From UBA5018 sp044375975 (GTDB taxonomy: Bacteria; Cyanobacteriota; Cyanobacteriia; PCC-6307; Cyanobiaceae): a DNA stretch of 64,000 nt. The stretch covers positions 1-64,000 of the forward strand of contig JBILLQ010000008.1 of assembly GCA_044375975.1 (NCBI GenBank). The letters run 5' to 3'. The translations under genes were made by a program, and so were the position numbers. The notes under the pieces were generated by a model. It had not been told where the DNA came from. It searched no databases and saw nothing but the letters and a program-made list of their open reading frames with translations. Positions 15,537 through 24,030 of this stretch are shown here, piece by piece. The stretch's first letter is position 1. Each line of letters opens with the position of its first letter.

Positions 15537-16559
15537 GTGCTCTTCTCCAGCCCCAACCCTGGTGGCCAGGTCGGCCCCAGGGCAGATCAGCCCAGCGGCG
15601 CCAAATCGGAACTGATCGCCGCCGATCGCCTAGCACTGCTCAATCGCCGTTCCAATGCCGCTGGTTGGCGTCAGCTCTGGGGCCATCTGGCCCTGATCCT
15701 GGTGAGTGGCTGGCTGTGGGGCCAGCCCGCTCTGCCCCTGGTGCTGCGCTTGCCGGCCCTAGCTTTGCTGGGCGCCGCTCTGGCCTTTAGCTTCTGCGCC
15801 ATGCACGAGTGCGGTCACCGCACCGCCTTTGACCAACGCGACAGTAACGATCGCTGGGCCTGGTGGGCAGGGGTAATCAGCTTCTACAACGCCGATTTTT
15901 ACCGTCGCTATCACCAGTGGCACCACCGCTACACCCATCTGCCTGGCCTGGATCCGGAGCTGGAGGATCCAGCTCCCTCCACCCTCAGCTCCTATCTGTT
16001 TGAACTAACTGGCCTGGGCTGGTGGCTGGGCAAACTGCGCGGCCATTGGCGAGGGCTGCGGGGGGAGTTCAGCGGCTGCCCCTACATCCCGCCCCAGGCG
16101 GCGCGGCAGGTAAGCGATTCGATCCGCCGCCAATGGGCGGTCTACGGCCTGCTGCTGCTGCTTTCCCTACCCGGCGGCAATGGCTTTGGTTTCTGGTACT
16201 GGCTATTGCCACTGGCCATTGGCCAGCCACTGCTGCGCTTTGTGCTGCTGGCCGAGCACGGGGGCTGCCCCTTTGTGGCCGACGGACTGCGCAACACCCG
16301 CACCACTTACACGCTGGCGCCGCTGCGCTGGCTGATGTGGAATATGCCCTTCCACGCCGAGCACCACCTCTATCCCTCCCTGCCCTTTCACGCCCTGGAG
16401 CGGGCCCATCAGCAGCTGGCCCCCCAGCTGTCGGTGGTAGCGCCAGGCTATCTAGCGGTGCATCGCGGCCTCCTCGCCAACCTCGCCGCCCTGGCGATGC
16501 CCCCGGCCTTGCCTGTTTCAGAGGTGGCTGTTTCGGCGGCGCCCGGCTCGATCCCTTGA
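15537..16559 (+). CDS. Membrane fatty acid desaturase/hydroxylase family protein
   Basis: 340 residues from a GTG start. An integral membrane di-iron enzyme: three His boxes HECGH, HQWHH and HAEHH, with hydrophobic segments around 55-85 and 190-230. The boxes place it in the broad fatty-acid-desaturase/carotenoid-hydroxylase superfamily; the substrate is not evident and I would not call it CrtR or a Des enzyme. The next gene begins within its last codons, so the two are probably co-translated. Confidence 0.88.
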   Translation: MLFSSPNPGGQVGPRADQPSGAKSELIAADRLALLNRRSNAAGWRQLWGHLALILVSGWLWGQPALPLVLRLPALALLGAALAFSFCAMHECGHRTAFDQRDSNDRWAWWAGVISFYNADFYRRYHQWHHRYTHLPGLDPELEDPAPSTLSSYLFELTGLGWWLGKLRGHWRGLRGEFSGCPYIPPQAARQVSDSIRRQWAVYGLLLLLSLPGGNGFGFWYWLLPLAIGQPLLRFVLLAEHGGCPFVADGLRNTRTTYTLAPLRWLMWNMPFHAEHHLYPSLPFHALERAHQQLAPQLSVVAPGYLAVHRGLLANLAALAMPPALPVSEVAVSAAPGSIP

Positions 16560-17719
16560 GCGGCACCTATCCCAGCGGTGCAACGAACACCGGCCTCAGC
16601 CGGGGCGCCAGCGCCGATCGCGCCTACGAGCTGGCAGCCTTCCCACTTGCCTGCGGCGAGATCCTGGCCAAGGCCAAACTCAGCTATCGGGTGTATGGCG
16701 AACTGAATGCGGCTCGCTCCAACCTGGTGCTCTATCCCAGTTCCTACGGCGCCTGGCCCGAGGACATCGACTGGCTGGTGGGGCCGATACTCGATCCGCG
16801 CCGTTGGTGCGTGGTGCTGGTCAGTCAATTTGGCAATGGTCGCTCCAGCAGCCCCAGCAACGGCGGGCCAGCCCTGGCACCCCAGGGCTGGCCGATCGAC
16901 CACCGCGACAACCTGCGGGCCCAGATCAAGCTGCTGGAAGATCTATTCAAGGTGGAGCGGCCAGCGCTGGTCTACGGCTGGTCGATGGGGGCGCAGCAGG
17001 CCTACCACTGGGCGGTGCTGGAGCCCCAGCGGCCCGAGCGGATTTTTTGTGTCTGCGGCACGGCCCGCACCACGCCCCACAACCGCCTTTTTTTGCTCAG
17101 CCTGCGCCAGGCCCTCACCGCCGATCCGGCCTGGAACGGCAGCGGCTTCGATGCGGTGCCAGAGCAGGGCCTGCGCAACTTTGCCCTGATCTACGCCAGC
17201 TGGGCCGCCAGCCAGAGCTTCTACCGCCGCGGCGCCCACCGGCAACTGGGCTACGCCGATGTGGAGAGCTACGTAGAACAGGCCTGGCTGCCGGCCTACC
17301 GCCGCCACGACCCCCGCGACCTGATCGCCATGCTCGATGTCTGGCTGGCCAACGACGTGGCCGCCGCCGCCGGGATCACCGAAGCCGCTGGCGGCGAGCA
17401 AACCTCAGGCTCAACAAATCAGCAGGTGGCCAGTTCCACTGGTAATGCCAGAGCCGAAGCAAGCGGCGATGGCGACCTGGCCGCGGCCCTGGGACGGATC
17501 CAGGCCCGCACCGCCGTGGTCGCCGCCAGCTGCGACCTCTACTTCCCCCCGGCCGATTGCGCCGCGGAGGCGGCCCTGATTCCAGGAGCCAGCTTCCAGA
17601 TACTCGATTCCGACCTGGGCCACCGGGCCGGCAATCCCCGCGACAGCCCGGCCGAGCAGGCGCTGATTCGCGCTGCCGTCGAGGCCCTCTGCGCCGATTT
17701 GCCCAACCCCCTGCCCTGA
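16556..17719 (+). CDS. Alpha/beta hydrolase related to homoserine O-acetyltransferase
   Basis: About 387 residues. The region FPLACGEILAKAKLSYRVYG followed by ELNAARSN is the typical MetX-family N-terminus. The nucleophile elbow is GWSMGAQQA, the acid is in SCDLYFPP and the catalytic His in DLGHRAGNP. The MetX consensus GGSMGG is altered to GWSMGA, so the acyl acceptor may not be homoserine. The start is uncertain: no ATG is suitable, and a TTG at 16556 overlapping the desaturase stop is the best candidate. Residues about 285-310 form a Ser/Gly/Asn-rich low-complexity insertion. Confidence 0.82.
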   Translation: MSGTYPSGATNTGLSRGASADRAYELAAFPLACGEILAKAKLSYRVYGELNAARSNLVLYPSSYGAWPEDIDWLVGPILDPRRWCVVLVSQFGNGRSSSPSNGGPALAPQGWPIDHRDNLRAQIKLLEDLFKVERPALVYGWSMGAQQAYHWAVLEPQRPERIFCVCGTARTTPHNRLFLLSLRQALTADPAWNGSGFDAVPEQGLRNFALIYASWAASQSFYRRGAHRQLGYADVESYVEQAWLPAYRRHDPRDLIAMLDVWLANDVAAAAGITEAAGGEQTSGSTNQQVASSTGNARAEASGDGDLAAALGRIQARTAVVAASCDLYFPPADCAAEAALIPGASFQILDSDLGHRAGNPRDSPAEQALIRAAVEALCADLPNPLP

Positions 17720-17726
17720 GACCCCG

Positions 17727-18968
17727 ATGACTGTGCTCGCCCGCTTTGCCGCCGACCGCGGCATCCGCCACTTTTTGTTCTCCTTCTGCGACCTGTTCGG
17801 GGTACAGCGCGCCAAGTTGGTGCCGGCCTCCGCCGTGGCCCAGCTGGAGGCCAGCGGCGCCGGTTTTGCCGGCTTTGCCGCCTGGCTGGATTTGACCCCC
17901 GCCGATGCCGACGTGCTGGCCCGGCCGGATCCAGCCAGCCTCACGGTGCTGCCCTGGCAGCCGGAGGTGGCCTGGGTGGCCACCGACCTGGAGATGGGGG
18001 GGGAGCCGCTGGAGCAATCACCGCGGCGGGTGCTGCAGCGGCAGTTGCAGCGCGCCCAGGCCCTGGGCTTGCGCTTCATGACCGGCGTGGAACCGGAGTT
18101 TTTCCTGCTGGATGCCGGTGGCCAGGCGATCGGCGATCCGGCCGACCAGCAGCGCAAACCCTGCTACGACCAGCTGGCCTTGATGCGTCACTATCCGCTG
18201 ATCAGCGAGATCCTGGAGGCGATGGAGGGCCTTGGCTGGGCTCCGTACCAGGCCGACCACGAGGACGCCAACGGCCAGTTTGAGATCAACTGGACCTTTG
18301 CCGATGCGCTCACCACCGCCGATCGGCATGCCTTCTTTCGGGTGATGGTGGCCACCCTGGCGGAGCGCCACGGCCTGCGGGCCAGCTTCCGGCCCAAACC
18401 CTTTGCCCAGCTCACCGGCAACGGCTGCCACCTGCACCTCTCGCTCTGGGATGGCGATGGCAACCGCTTTGTCGATGCCAACGGCCCCCTGGGGCTATCC
18501 AGCCTCGCCTACCAGTTCCTGGGCGGCTTGCTGGACCACGCCCCGGGCCTCTGCGCGATCACCAATCCCAGTCTCAACAGCTATGCCCGTCTGGGGGGAA
18601 GCACCACCGCTTCCGGGGCCACCTGGTCGCCCAGCTGGATCAGCTATGGCGGCAACAACCGCACCCACATGGTGCGCCTGCCCGACGACCAGCGGCTGGA
18701 GTTGCGTCTACCCGACGGCGATGCCAATCCCTATCTGCTCCAGGCGGCGGTGCTGGCGGCGGGCCTCGAAGGCATCGAGCGCCAACTGGATCCAGGCCCC
18801 CGCAACGATGCCAACGCCTACACCGATCCACCGACGGGGGCCGCCGCCAGGGCCCTGCCCGCCACCCTGGAGGCGGCCCAGGCGGCCTTCGCCACCGATA
18901 CAGCCCTGCGCCAAGCCCTGGGGGAACAGTTCTGCCAGGCCTATGGCCGCTGGCCCCGCAGCGAATGA
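17727..18968 (+). CDS. Type III glutamine synthetase-like protein (GlnT group)
   Basis: 413 residues. An ATP-dependent ligase joining ammonia or an amine to glutamate or a related acid. Catalytic-domain signatures: GVEPEFFL (metal-binding Glu), EDANGQFEINW, GNGCHLHLSLW and NNRTHMVR. The N-terminal beta-grasp part begins FLFSFCDLFGVQRAK. It is shorter than GlnA type I (about 470) and resembles the GlnT group, whose members often act on substrates other than ammonia. It sits in a tight run with the MetX-like and phytochelatin-synthase-like genes, which hints at an amide-forming pathway, but the product is unknown. Confidence 0.85.
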   Translation: MTVLARFAADRGIRHFLFSFCDLFGVQRAKLVPASAVAQLEASGAGFAGFAAWLDLTPADADVLARPDPASLTVLPWQPEVAWVATDLEMGGEPLEQSPRRVLQRQLQRAQALGLRFMTGVEPEFFLLDAGGQAIGDPADQQRKPCYDQLALMRHYPLISEILEAMEGLGWAPYQADHEDANGQFEINWTFADALTTADRHAFFRVMVATLAERHGLRASFRPKPFAQLTGNGCHLHLSLWDGDGNRFVDANGPLGLSSLAYQFLGGLLDHAPGLCAITNPSLNSYARLGGSTTASGATWSPSWISYGGNNRTHMVRLPDDQRLELRLPDGDANPYLLQAAVLAAGLEGIERQLDPGPRNDANAYTDPPTGAAARALPATLEAAQAAFATDTALRQALGEQFCQAYGRWPRSE

Positions 18969-19015
18969 AGCCCTCAAAAGCCGAAACAGCGCTCAAAAGC
19001 CGAAACAATGGCTGG

Positions 19016-19900
19016 ATGAAAATTCGCTTGCATCCCAGCTTGCGCACCTCCCCTGTCCCGGCGCGACGGCACTTTTGGCTGGCCCTTGCCCTCGTCTTGG
19101 CGGCCCTGGCTCCGCCAGGTTTGGCCAGGGGCGATGGGCTTGCCAGAGGCGCTGGCAGTGCAGCCCAACCACCCCCTGGCGGCTCGCGGCCAGGGGCCGC
19201 TCAGCTCGTGGCTGGCCAGGGCGACCCTGGCCATAACCCCAAGGGCCAGGCCATCCCCAGGCAGGCCCTGCCGAACCTGATTCCCCTGACCGAGCCCGCA
19301 GGGCTAAACCTGCTGGCCGGCAGTGGCCACCGGGCCGATTACGGCGCCTTGGCGGGGGCCCTGCTCACCCAGGCCAACCTGGCCTACTGCGGCGTGGCCA
19401 GCAGCGCAATGCTGCTCAACAGCCTGGCGGTACCAGCGCCGACGGTGCCGGGCTACGGCCCCTATCGCTTCTGGACCCAGGAAAACTTTTTTGACGACGC
19501 GGCCACCCGCCTGGTCAAGGCTCCTGAGCTGATCGCCCGCCAGGGGATGACCTTGGATCAGTTGCGTGACCTGCTGGCCAGCAAGGGCCTCCAGGTGAGA
19601 ACAATTCATGGCCGGGAGATTGAATTACTGGCCCTGCGCCGGCTGCTGGCCAGCAGCCTGGCCAATCCCCTGGATCGCCTGCTGGTGAACTACGACCGCC
19701 GGCAACTGGGCCAGACCGGCGGCGGTCATATCGCGCCGCTGGCCGCGTACCACGCCGCCAGTGATCGGGTGCTGATCCTCGACGTGGCTCGCTATCGCTA
19801 CCCCTCAGTGTGGGTGCCCCTGGTGAAGCTGTGGCACTCGATGCGCAGCCTGGATTCCGCCAGTGGCCTCAGCCGGGGGCTAGTGGTGGTGGAGCGTTGA
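19016..19900 (+). CDS. Phytochelatin synthase-like papain-fold protein
   Basis: 294 residues from the ATG at 19016; an ATG at 18965 overlaps the previous stop (ATGA) and is also possible. A signal-peptide-like stretch (FWLALALVLAALAPPGLA) suggests export. The catalytic triad of the phytochelatin synthase fold is visible: Cys in QANLAYCGVASSAML, His in GGGHIAPLAAYH, Asp in ILDVARYRYPSVWV. Like the known cyanobacterial NsPCS it lacks the C-terminal Cys-rich domain; such half-size enzymes cleave glutathione and synthesise phytochelatin weakly. A 19-bp repeat (CTCAAAAGCCGAAACA core, twice, 18973-19007) lies between the two candidate starts. Confidence 0.88.
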   Translation: MKIRLHPSLRTSPVPARRHFWLALALVLAALAPPGLARGDGLARGAGSAAQPPPGGSRPGAAQLVAGQGDPGHNPKGQAIPRQALPNLIPLTEPAGLNLLAGSGHRADYGALAGALLTQANLAYCGVASSAMLLNSLAVPAPTVPGYGPYRFWTQENFFDDAATRLVKAPELIARQGMTLDQLRDLLASKGLQVRTIHGREIELLALRRLLASSLANPLDRLLVNYDRRQLGQTGGGHIAPLAAYHAASDRVLILDVARYRYPSVWVPLVKLWHSMRSLDSASGLSRGLVVVER

Positions 19901-19923
19901 TTAGTGGCGACGCAACCCCAGCC

Positions 19924-20526
19924 ATGGCCGATTTCCTCAGGAGCGAGTTGTCTGGAAGCGAGCTATCCAGAACAGAAGTGTCTGCAAGCGAGAGCTCCAG
20001 TTGGCCCCAACCGCAAATTGACCCCGAGGCCTGGGTGGCAGCCTCGGCCGTGCTGATCGGCGATGTGAGCCTGGCCGCCGGCGCCAGCCTCTGGCCCACG
20101 GCGGTCGCCCGCGGCGATCTGAGTGCGATCCGGGTTGGGGTTGGCAGCAATGTGCAAGACGGTGCGGTGCTGCATGGCGACCCGGGCCAGCCGGTGCTGA
20201 TCGGGGCCGATGTGACCATTGGCCACCGGGCGGTGATCCATGGCGCCACCCTGGAAGACGGCTGTCTAATCGGCATCGGCGCGATCGTGCTCAATGGCGT
20301 CACCGTGGGGGCTGGAGCCCTGGTGGCAGCCGGATCGGTGGTGACCAGGGACGTGCCGCCCCGCAGCCTGGTGATGGGTGCTCCCGCTGTGGTGAAACGG
20401 GAACTAAGCGCCGAGGCGGTGGCTGAACAGCTGGAGCATGCCCGCCGCTATCGCCAGTTGGCCATGGTGCATGCCGCCCAAACCAAAGCTCTGGCATCCG
20501 CAGCCGCCGGGCGATCAAAACCTTAA
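19924..20526 (+). CDS. Gamma-carbonic-anhydrase-like left-handed beta-helix protein
   Basis: 200 residues. Hexapeptide-repeat protein: QDGAVLHGDPG, IGHRAVIHG and IGIGAIVLNGV match the gamma-class carbonic anhydrase/YrdA group, with His residues at metal-ligand positions. Activity as a carbonic anhydrase is not certain. The N-terminal 25 residues carry a pentapeptide repeated four times (SELS-type), from a 15-bp tandem array at 19939-19998. The ATG at 19924 is preferred over the far upstream start at 19810, which would overlap the previous gene. Confidence 0.85.
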   Translation: MADFLRSELSGSELSRTEVSASESSSWPQPQIDPEAWVAASAVLIGDVSLAAGASLWPTAVARGDLSAIRVGVGSNVQDGAVLHGDPGQPVLIGADVTIGHRAVIHGATLEDGCLIGIGAIVLNGVTVGAGALVAAGSVVTRDVPPRSLVMGAPAVVKRELSAEAVAEQLEHARRYRQLAMVHAAQTKALASAAAGRSKP

Positions 20527-20630
20527 CCGCCGGGAGAACAAATGTAGATATCGATCAGCTCGGCGCGGCGGCGCAGCGGCGGCCAGGCGCGGTCCGTAAG
20601 ATCACTGTCATCCTTCTCCCTTGCCTTCCC

Positions 20631-20753
20631 ATGGACGCTCGGCTGGTGCTGGTTGCCGCTCCGATCCTGCTGGCCGCTAGCTGGGCTGTATTTCACATCG
20701 GCCGGGCCGCTGTGGGTCAGCTGCAGCTGATGCTCAAGCGCGCCCGGGCCTGA
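20631..20753 (+). CDS. psbY: Photosystem II protein PsbY
   Basis: 40 residues, starting MDARLVLVAAPILL and ending QLMLKRARA. One transmembrane helix with the short basic C-terminus typical of PsbY, a small subunit near cytochrome b559 at the edge of photosystem II. Its stop overlaps the trmFO start by one base (TGATG), so the two are probably co-transcribed. Recognised from the translated sequence; the frame is too short for routine ORF calling. Confidence 0.9.
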   Translation: MDARLVLVAAPILLAASWAVFHIGRAAVGQLQLMLKRARA

Positions 20754-22204
20754 TGGCCGCCATCTGGAGCGAGCCAGCGGCCCCAATCGATTCCACCAAT
20801 CACCAACAGCCCAGCCAGCGGCCTGGTCAGCAACAGCCGGCCAGCCTGCTGGTGATTGGTGCCGGCCTGGCTGGCACCGAGGCGGCCTGGCAAATAGCCC
20901 AGGCCGGCCTAGCGGTACGGCTGGTGGAAATGCGGCCGCTGCATCGCTCCCCCGCCCACCACAGCGGCGAGTTCGCCGAGTTGGTGTGCAGCAATAGCTT
21001 CGGCGCCCTTAGCAGCGATCGAGCCGCAGGGCTGCTGCAGGAAGAGCTGCGGCGGCTGGGTTCCCTGGTGATTGCCACCGCCGATGCCCATGCGGTGCCC
21101 GCCGGGGGCGCCCTGGCGGTGGATCGGGGTCGCTATAGCGCCGCCCTCACCGCCCGCCTGGAGGCCCACCCCCTGGTGACGGTGGAGCGCCGCGAACAAA
21201 CCCAACTGCCGGCGGCGGATCAAATCGCCGTGCTGGCCACCGGCCCGCTCACCAGTGAGCCCTTGGCCGAGCAGCTGCGCGCCTTCACGGGCCGCGAGGA
21301 TTGCCATTTTTTTGATGCGGCCAGCCCAATTGTGGCTGGTGAGAGTATCGATCTAGAGCGGGCGTTTCGCGCCTCTCGTTACGACAAGGGGGATGCTGAT
21401 TATATAAATTGTCCGATGAATAAACAGCAGTACCTCGACTTTCGCGAGGCCCTGCTCAGCGCCGAACAAGCGGAGCTCAAGGATTTCGAGCAGGAGAACG
21501 CCAGCTTCTTCGAGGGCTGCCTACCGATTGAGGAGCTGGCTCGCCGCGGCGAAGACACCATGCGCTACGGACCGCTCAAGCCGATCGGCCTCTGGGATCC
21601 CCGCTGGGGGGATGTCCAAGACGCCGCGGTGCGCCGCGCCCAGCGGGCCCATGCGGTGGTGCAGCTGCGCCAAGAAGACAAGGATGGGCGGCTCTGGAAC
21701 CTGGTGGGTTTCCAGACCAACCTCAAATGGGGCGAGCAGCAGAGGGTGCTGCGCCTGATTCCAGGCCTGGAGCAGGCAGACTTCGTGCGCTTTGGCGTGA
21801 TGCATCGCAACACCTTCCTGGAATCGCCCCAGCTGCTGGATGCCAGCCTGCAGTTCCGCAGCCGCCCCCAGCTGCTGGCAGCGGGCCAGATCACCGGCAC
21901 CGAGGGCTATGCGGCGGCGGTGGCCGGTGGTTGGCTGGCCGGCACCAACGCCGCCCGCCTGGCCAAAGGGCTGGCGCCGATCAGCCTGCCGGCCACCACG
22001 ATGATCGGCGCCTTGACCCACTTCATCGCCGAAGCCCCCAGCAAGGCTTTCCAGCCGATGCCCCCCAACTTCGGCCTGCTGCCGGATCTGCCCGAGCGCA
22101 TCCGCGACAAGCGCAGTCGCTATGGCGCCTACCGCGACCGAGCCCTCGCCGATCTGGAGCCCTACCGCCAGGTCGCCCAGCGCCAGCTGGCGCTTGCCGG
22201 CTGA
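20753..22204 (+). CDS. trmFO: Methylenetetrahydrofolate-tRNA-(uracil-54) methyltransferase
   Basis: 483 residues. A flavoprotein that makes ribothymidine at position 54 of tRNA using methylenetetrahydrofolate. FAD-binding VIGAGLAGTEAAW at about 33-45, EMRP after strand two, ELVCSNSFGA, and the catalytic-region DYINCPMNKQQY are all present, as is the C-terminal QITGTEGYAAAVAGG flavin motif. The N-terminal 30 residues are a Gln/Ser/Pro-rich extension. It overlaps psbY by one base. Confidence 0.95.
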   Translation: MAAIWSEPAAPIDSTNHQQPSQRPGQQQPASLLVIGAGLAGTEAAWQIAQAGLAVRLVEMRPLHRSPAHHSGEFAELVCSNSFGALSSDRAAGLLQEELRRLGSLVIATADAHAVPAGGALAVDRGRYSAALTARLEAHPLVTVERREQTQLPAADQIAVLATGPLTSEPLAEQLRAFTGREDCHFFDAASPIVAGESIDLERAFRASRYDKGDADYINCPMNKQQYLDFREALLSAEQAELKDFEQENASFFEGCLPIEELARRGEDTMRYGPLKPIGLWDPRWGDVQDAAVRRAQRAHAVVQLRQEDKDGRLWNLVGFQTNLKWGEQQRVLRLIPGLEQADFVRFGVMHRNTFLESPQLLDASLQFRSRPQLLAAGQITGTEGYAAAVAGGWLAGTNAARLAKGLAPISLPATTMIGALTHFIAEAPSKAFQPMPPNFGLLPDLPERIRDKRSRYGAYRDRALADLEPYRQVAQRQLALAG

Positions 22205-22356
22205 TCGCCTCGCTGCGCTGCGGCAGCAGTTGGGGCCTGTCCGCTTGCTCTGGCCAACAGTCTCCTGGCTGCCTCGGGGTCAGCTGATCCCGATGGCGCT
22301 GGGACTGAAGCCCCAGCGCCCAGCCCCTAAGGTCGCAGCCAGCCTCCCTTCCGCCG

Positions 22357-24015
22357 GTGCCCAGCGCTCCAGCTCCTAGCAGTTCCACCATTAACTCCAG
22401 AGCCAACGGCTCCAGCAGTAACCCCAGCGCCACTGGCTCCATCAGCTCCACCAGTAATTCCAGTTCCAGCAGCTCAGCTCCAGCCAGCTGGGATGCCCTG
22501 GTGATCGGCGCCGGCATCGGCGGCCTGGTTACCGCCAGCCAACTGGCCGCCAAGGGGGCGCGGGTGCTGGTGCTGGAGCGCTACTTGATTCCCGGCGGCA
22601 GCGGCGGCAGCTTCAAGCGGGCGGGCTACACGTTTGACGTGGGCGCCTCGATGATCTTTGGCTTTGGCAGCAAGGGCCACACCAACCTGCTCACCAGGGC
22701 CCTGGCGGATGTGGGCCAACACTGCGAGACGATCCCCGACCCGGCTCAACTGGAATATCACCTGCCGGGCGGTCTGCGGCTGGCGGTGGATCGAAACTAC
22801 GAGCGCTTCATCGCCGAGCTCACCGCCCTGTTCCCCCACGAGGCCAAGGGTATCCGCGCCTTTTATGACACCTGTTGGAGCGTGTTTCGCTGCCTCGATG
22901 CGATGCCGCTGCTCTCCCTGGAAGACCCGGCCTACCTGGCCAAGGTGTTCTTCAAGGCGCCGCTGGCCTGCCTGGGCCTGGCCCGCTGGTTACCGGTGAA
23001 TGCCGGAGATGTGGCGCGAAAACACATTCGCGATCCCTATCTACTGAAGTTCATCGATATGGAATGTTTCTGCTGGAGCGTGATGCCGGCGGACCGCACG
23101 CCGATGATCAATGCCGGCATGGTGTTCTCCGATCGCCATGCCGGCGGCATCAATTACCCCAGTGGTGGGGTGGGGGTGATCGCCGAGAAGTTAGTGGCTG
23201 GATTGCAGAACCATGGCGGTGAGATCCGCTATCGGGCCCGCGTCACCAAGGTGATCCTGGAGCAGGGCAGGGCTGTGGGGGTGGAGCTGGCCAGTGGCGA
23301 GCGGATTCAGGCGCGAAGGGTGATCAGCAACGCCACCCGCTGGGACACCTTTGCCGGCGAAGGCTCGGGCAAGTCAAGCCTGGTGGACGCGGCCCACACC
23401 CCCGCTGCGGAAGGCCGCTGGCGGCAGCGCTATAAGGCCTCCCCCTCCTTCCTGTCGCTGCATCTGGGGGTGAAGGCCGAGCTGATTGCCGCCGGCACCC
23501 ACGTGCATCACCTGCTGCTGGAGCAGTGGCAGGAAATGGATGCCGAACAGGGCACGATTTTCGTTTCCATCCCCACCCTGCTGGACCCCAGCCTGGCGCC
23601 GGCTGGCAAACACATCGTGCATAGCTTCACCCCTTCTTCCATGCAGGAATGGCAGGGTCTATCCCCTGGTGAATATCGGGCCAAGAAACAGGCCGATGCC
23701 CAGCGCCTGATCGGGCGGTTGGAATCAATTCTGCCGGGCTTGTCGGCCGCGATCAGCCATTGCGAGGTGGGCACGCCCCGCAGCCACCGCCGCTTTCTGG
23801 GCCGGATCGATGGCAGCTATGGACCAATTCCCAGCCGGCGCCTGCCCGGTTTGCTGCCGATGCCCTTCAACCGCACCGCTATTCCCGGGCTCTATGGCGT
23901 GGGCGATTCCTGTTTTCCAGGCCAGGGGCTGAATGCCGTGGCCTTCAGTGGCTACGCCTGCTCCCACCGCGTGGGCGCCGATCTCGGCCTCAATTCCTGG
24001 GCGCTTCCAGATTGA
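22357..24015 (+). CDS. crtH: Prolycopene (carotenoid) isomerase
   Basis: 552 residues from a GTG start. The FAD-dependent CrtISO enzyme converts poly-cis-lycopene to all-trans lycopene. The dinucleotide motif is VIGAGIGGL at about 49-57, and ERYLIPGGSGGSF, MFSDRHAGGINYP-like and GVGDSCFPGQGLNAVAFSG match the family. The first 45 residues are an unusual Ser/Asn/Thr-rich low-complexity stretch encoded by degenerate AGCTCC/AACTCC repeats; relatives normally start close to the FAD motif. The gene converges on the fusion gene with only 15 bp between the stops. Confidence 0.92.
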   Translation: MPSAPAPSSSTINSRANGSSSNPSATGSISSTSNSSSSSSAPASWDALVIGAGIGGLVTASQLAAKGARVLVLERYLIPGGSGGSFKRAGYTFDVGASMIFGFGSKGHTNLLTRALADVGQHCETIPDPAQLEYHLPGGLRLAVDRNYERFIAELTALFPHEAKGIRAFYDTCWSVFRCLDAMPLLSLEDPAYLAKVFFKAPLACLGLARWLPVNAGDVARKHIRDPYLLKFIDMECFCWSVMPADRTPMINAGMVFSDRHAGGINYPSGGVGVIAEKLVAGLQNHGGEIRYRARVTKVILEQGRAVGVELASGERIQARRVISNATRWDTFAGEGSGKSSLVDAAHTPAAEGRWRQRYKASPSFLSLHLGVKAELIAAGTHVHHLLLEQWQEMDAEQGTIFVSIPTLLDPSLAPAGKHIVHSFTPSSMQEWQGLSPGEYRAKKQADAQRLIGRLESILPGLSAAISHCEVGTPRSHRRFLGRIDGSYGPIPSRRLPGLLPMPFNRTAIPGLYGVGDSCFPGQGLNAVAFSGYACSHRVGADLGLNSWALPD

Positions 24016-24030
24016 GAGCCCCAGCTGGGG

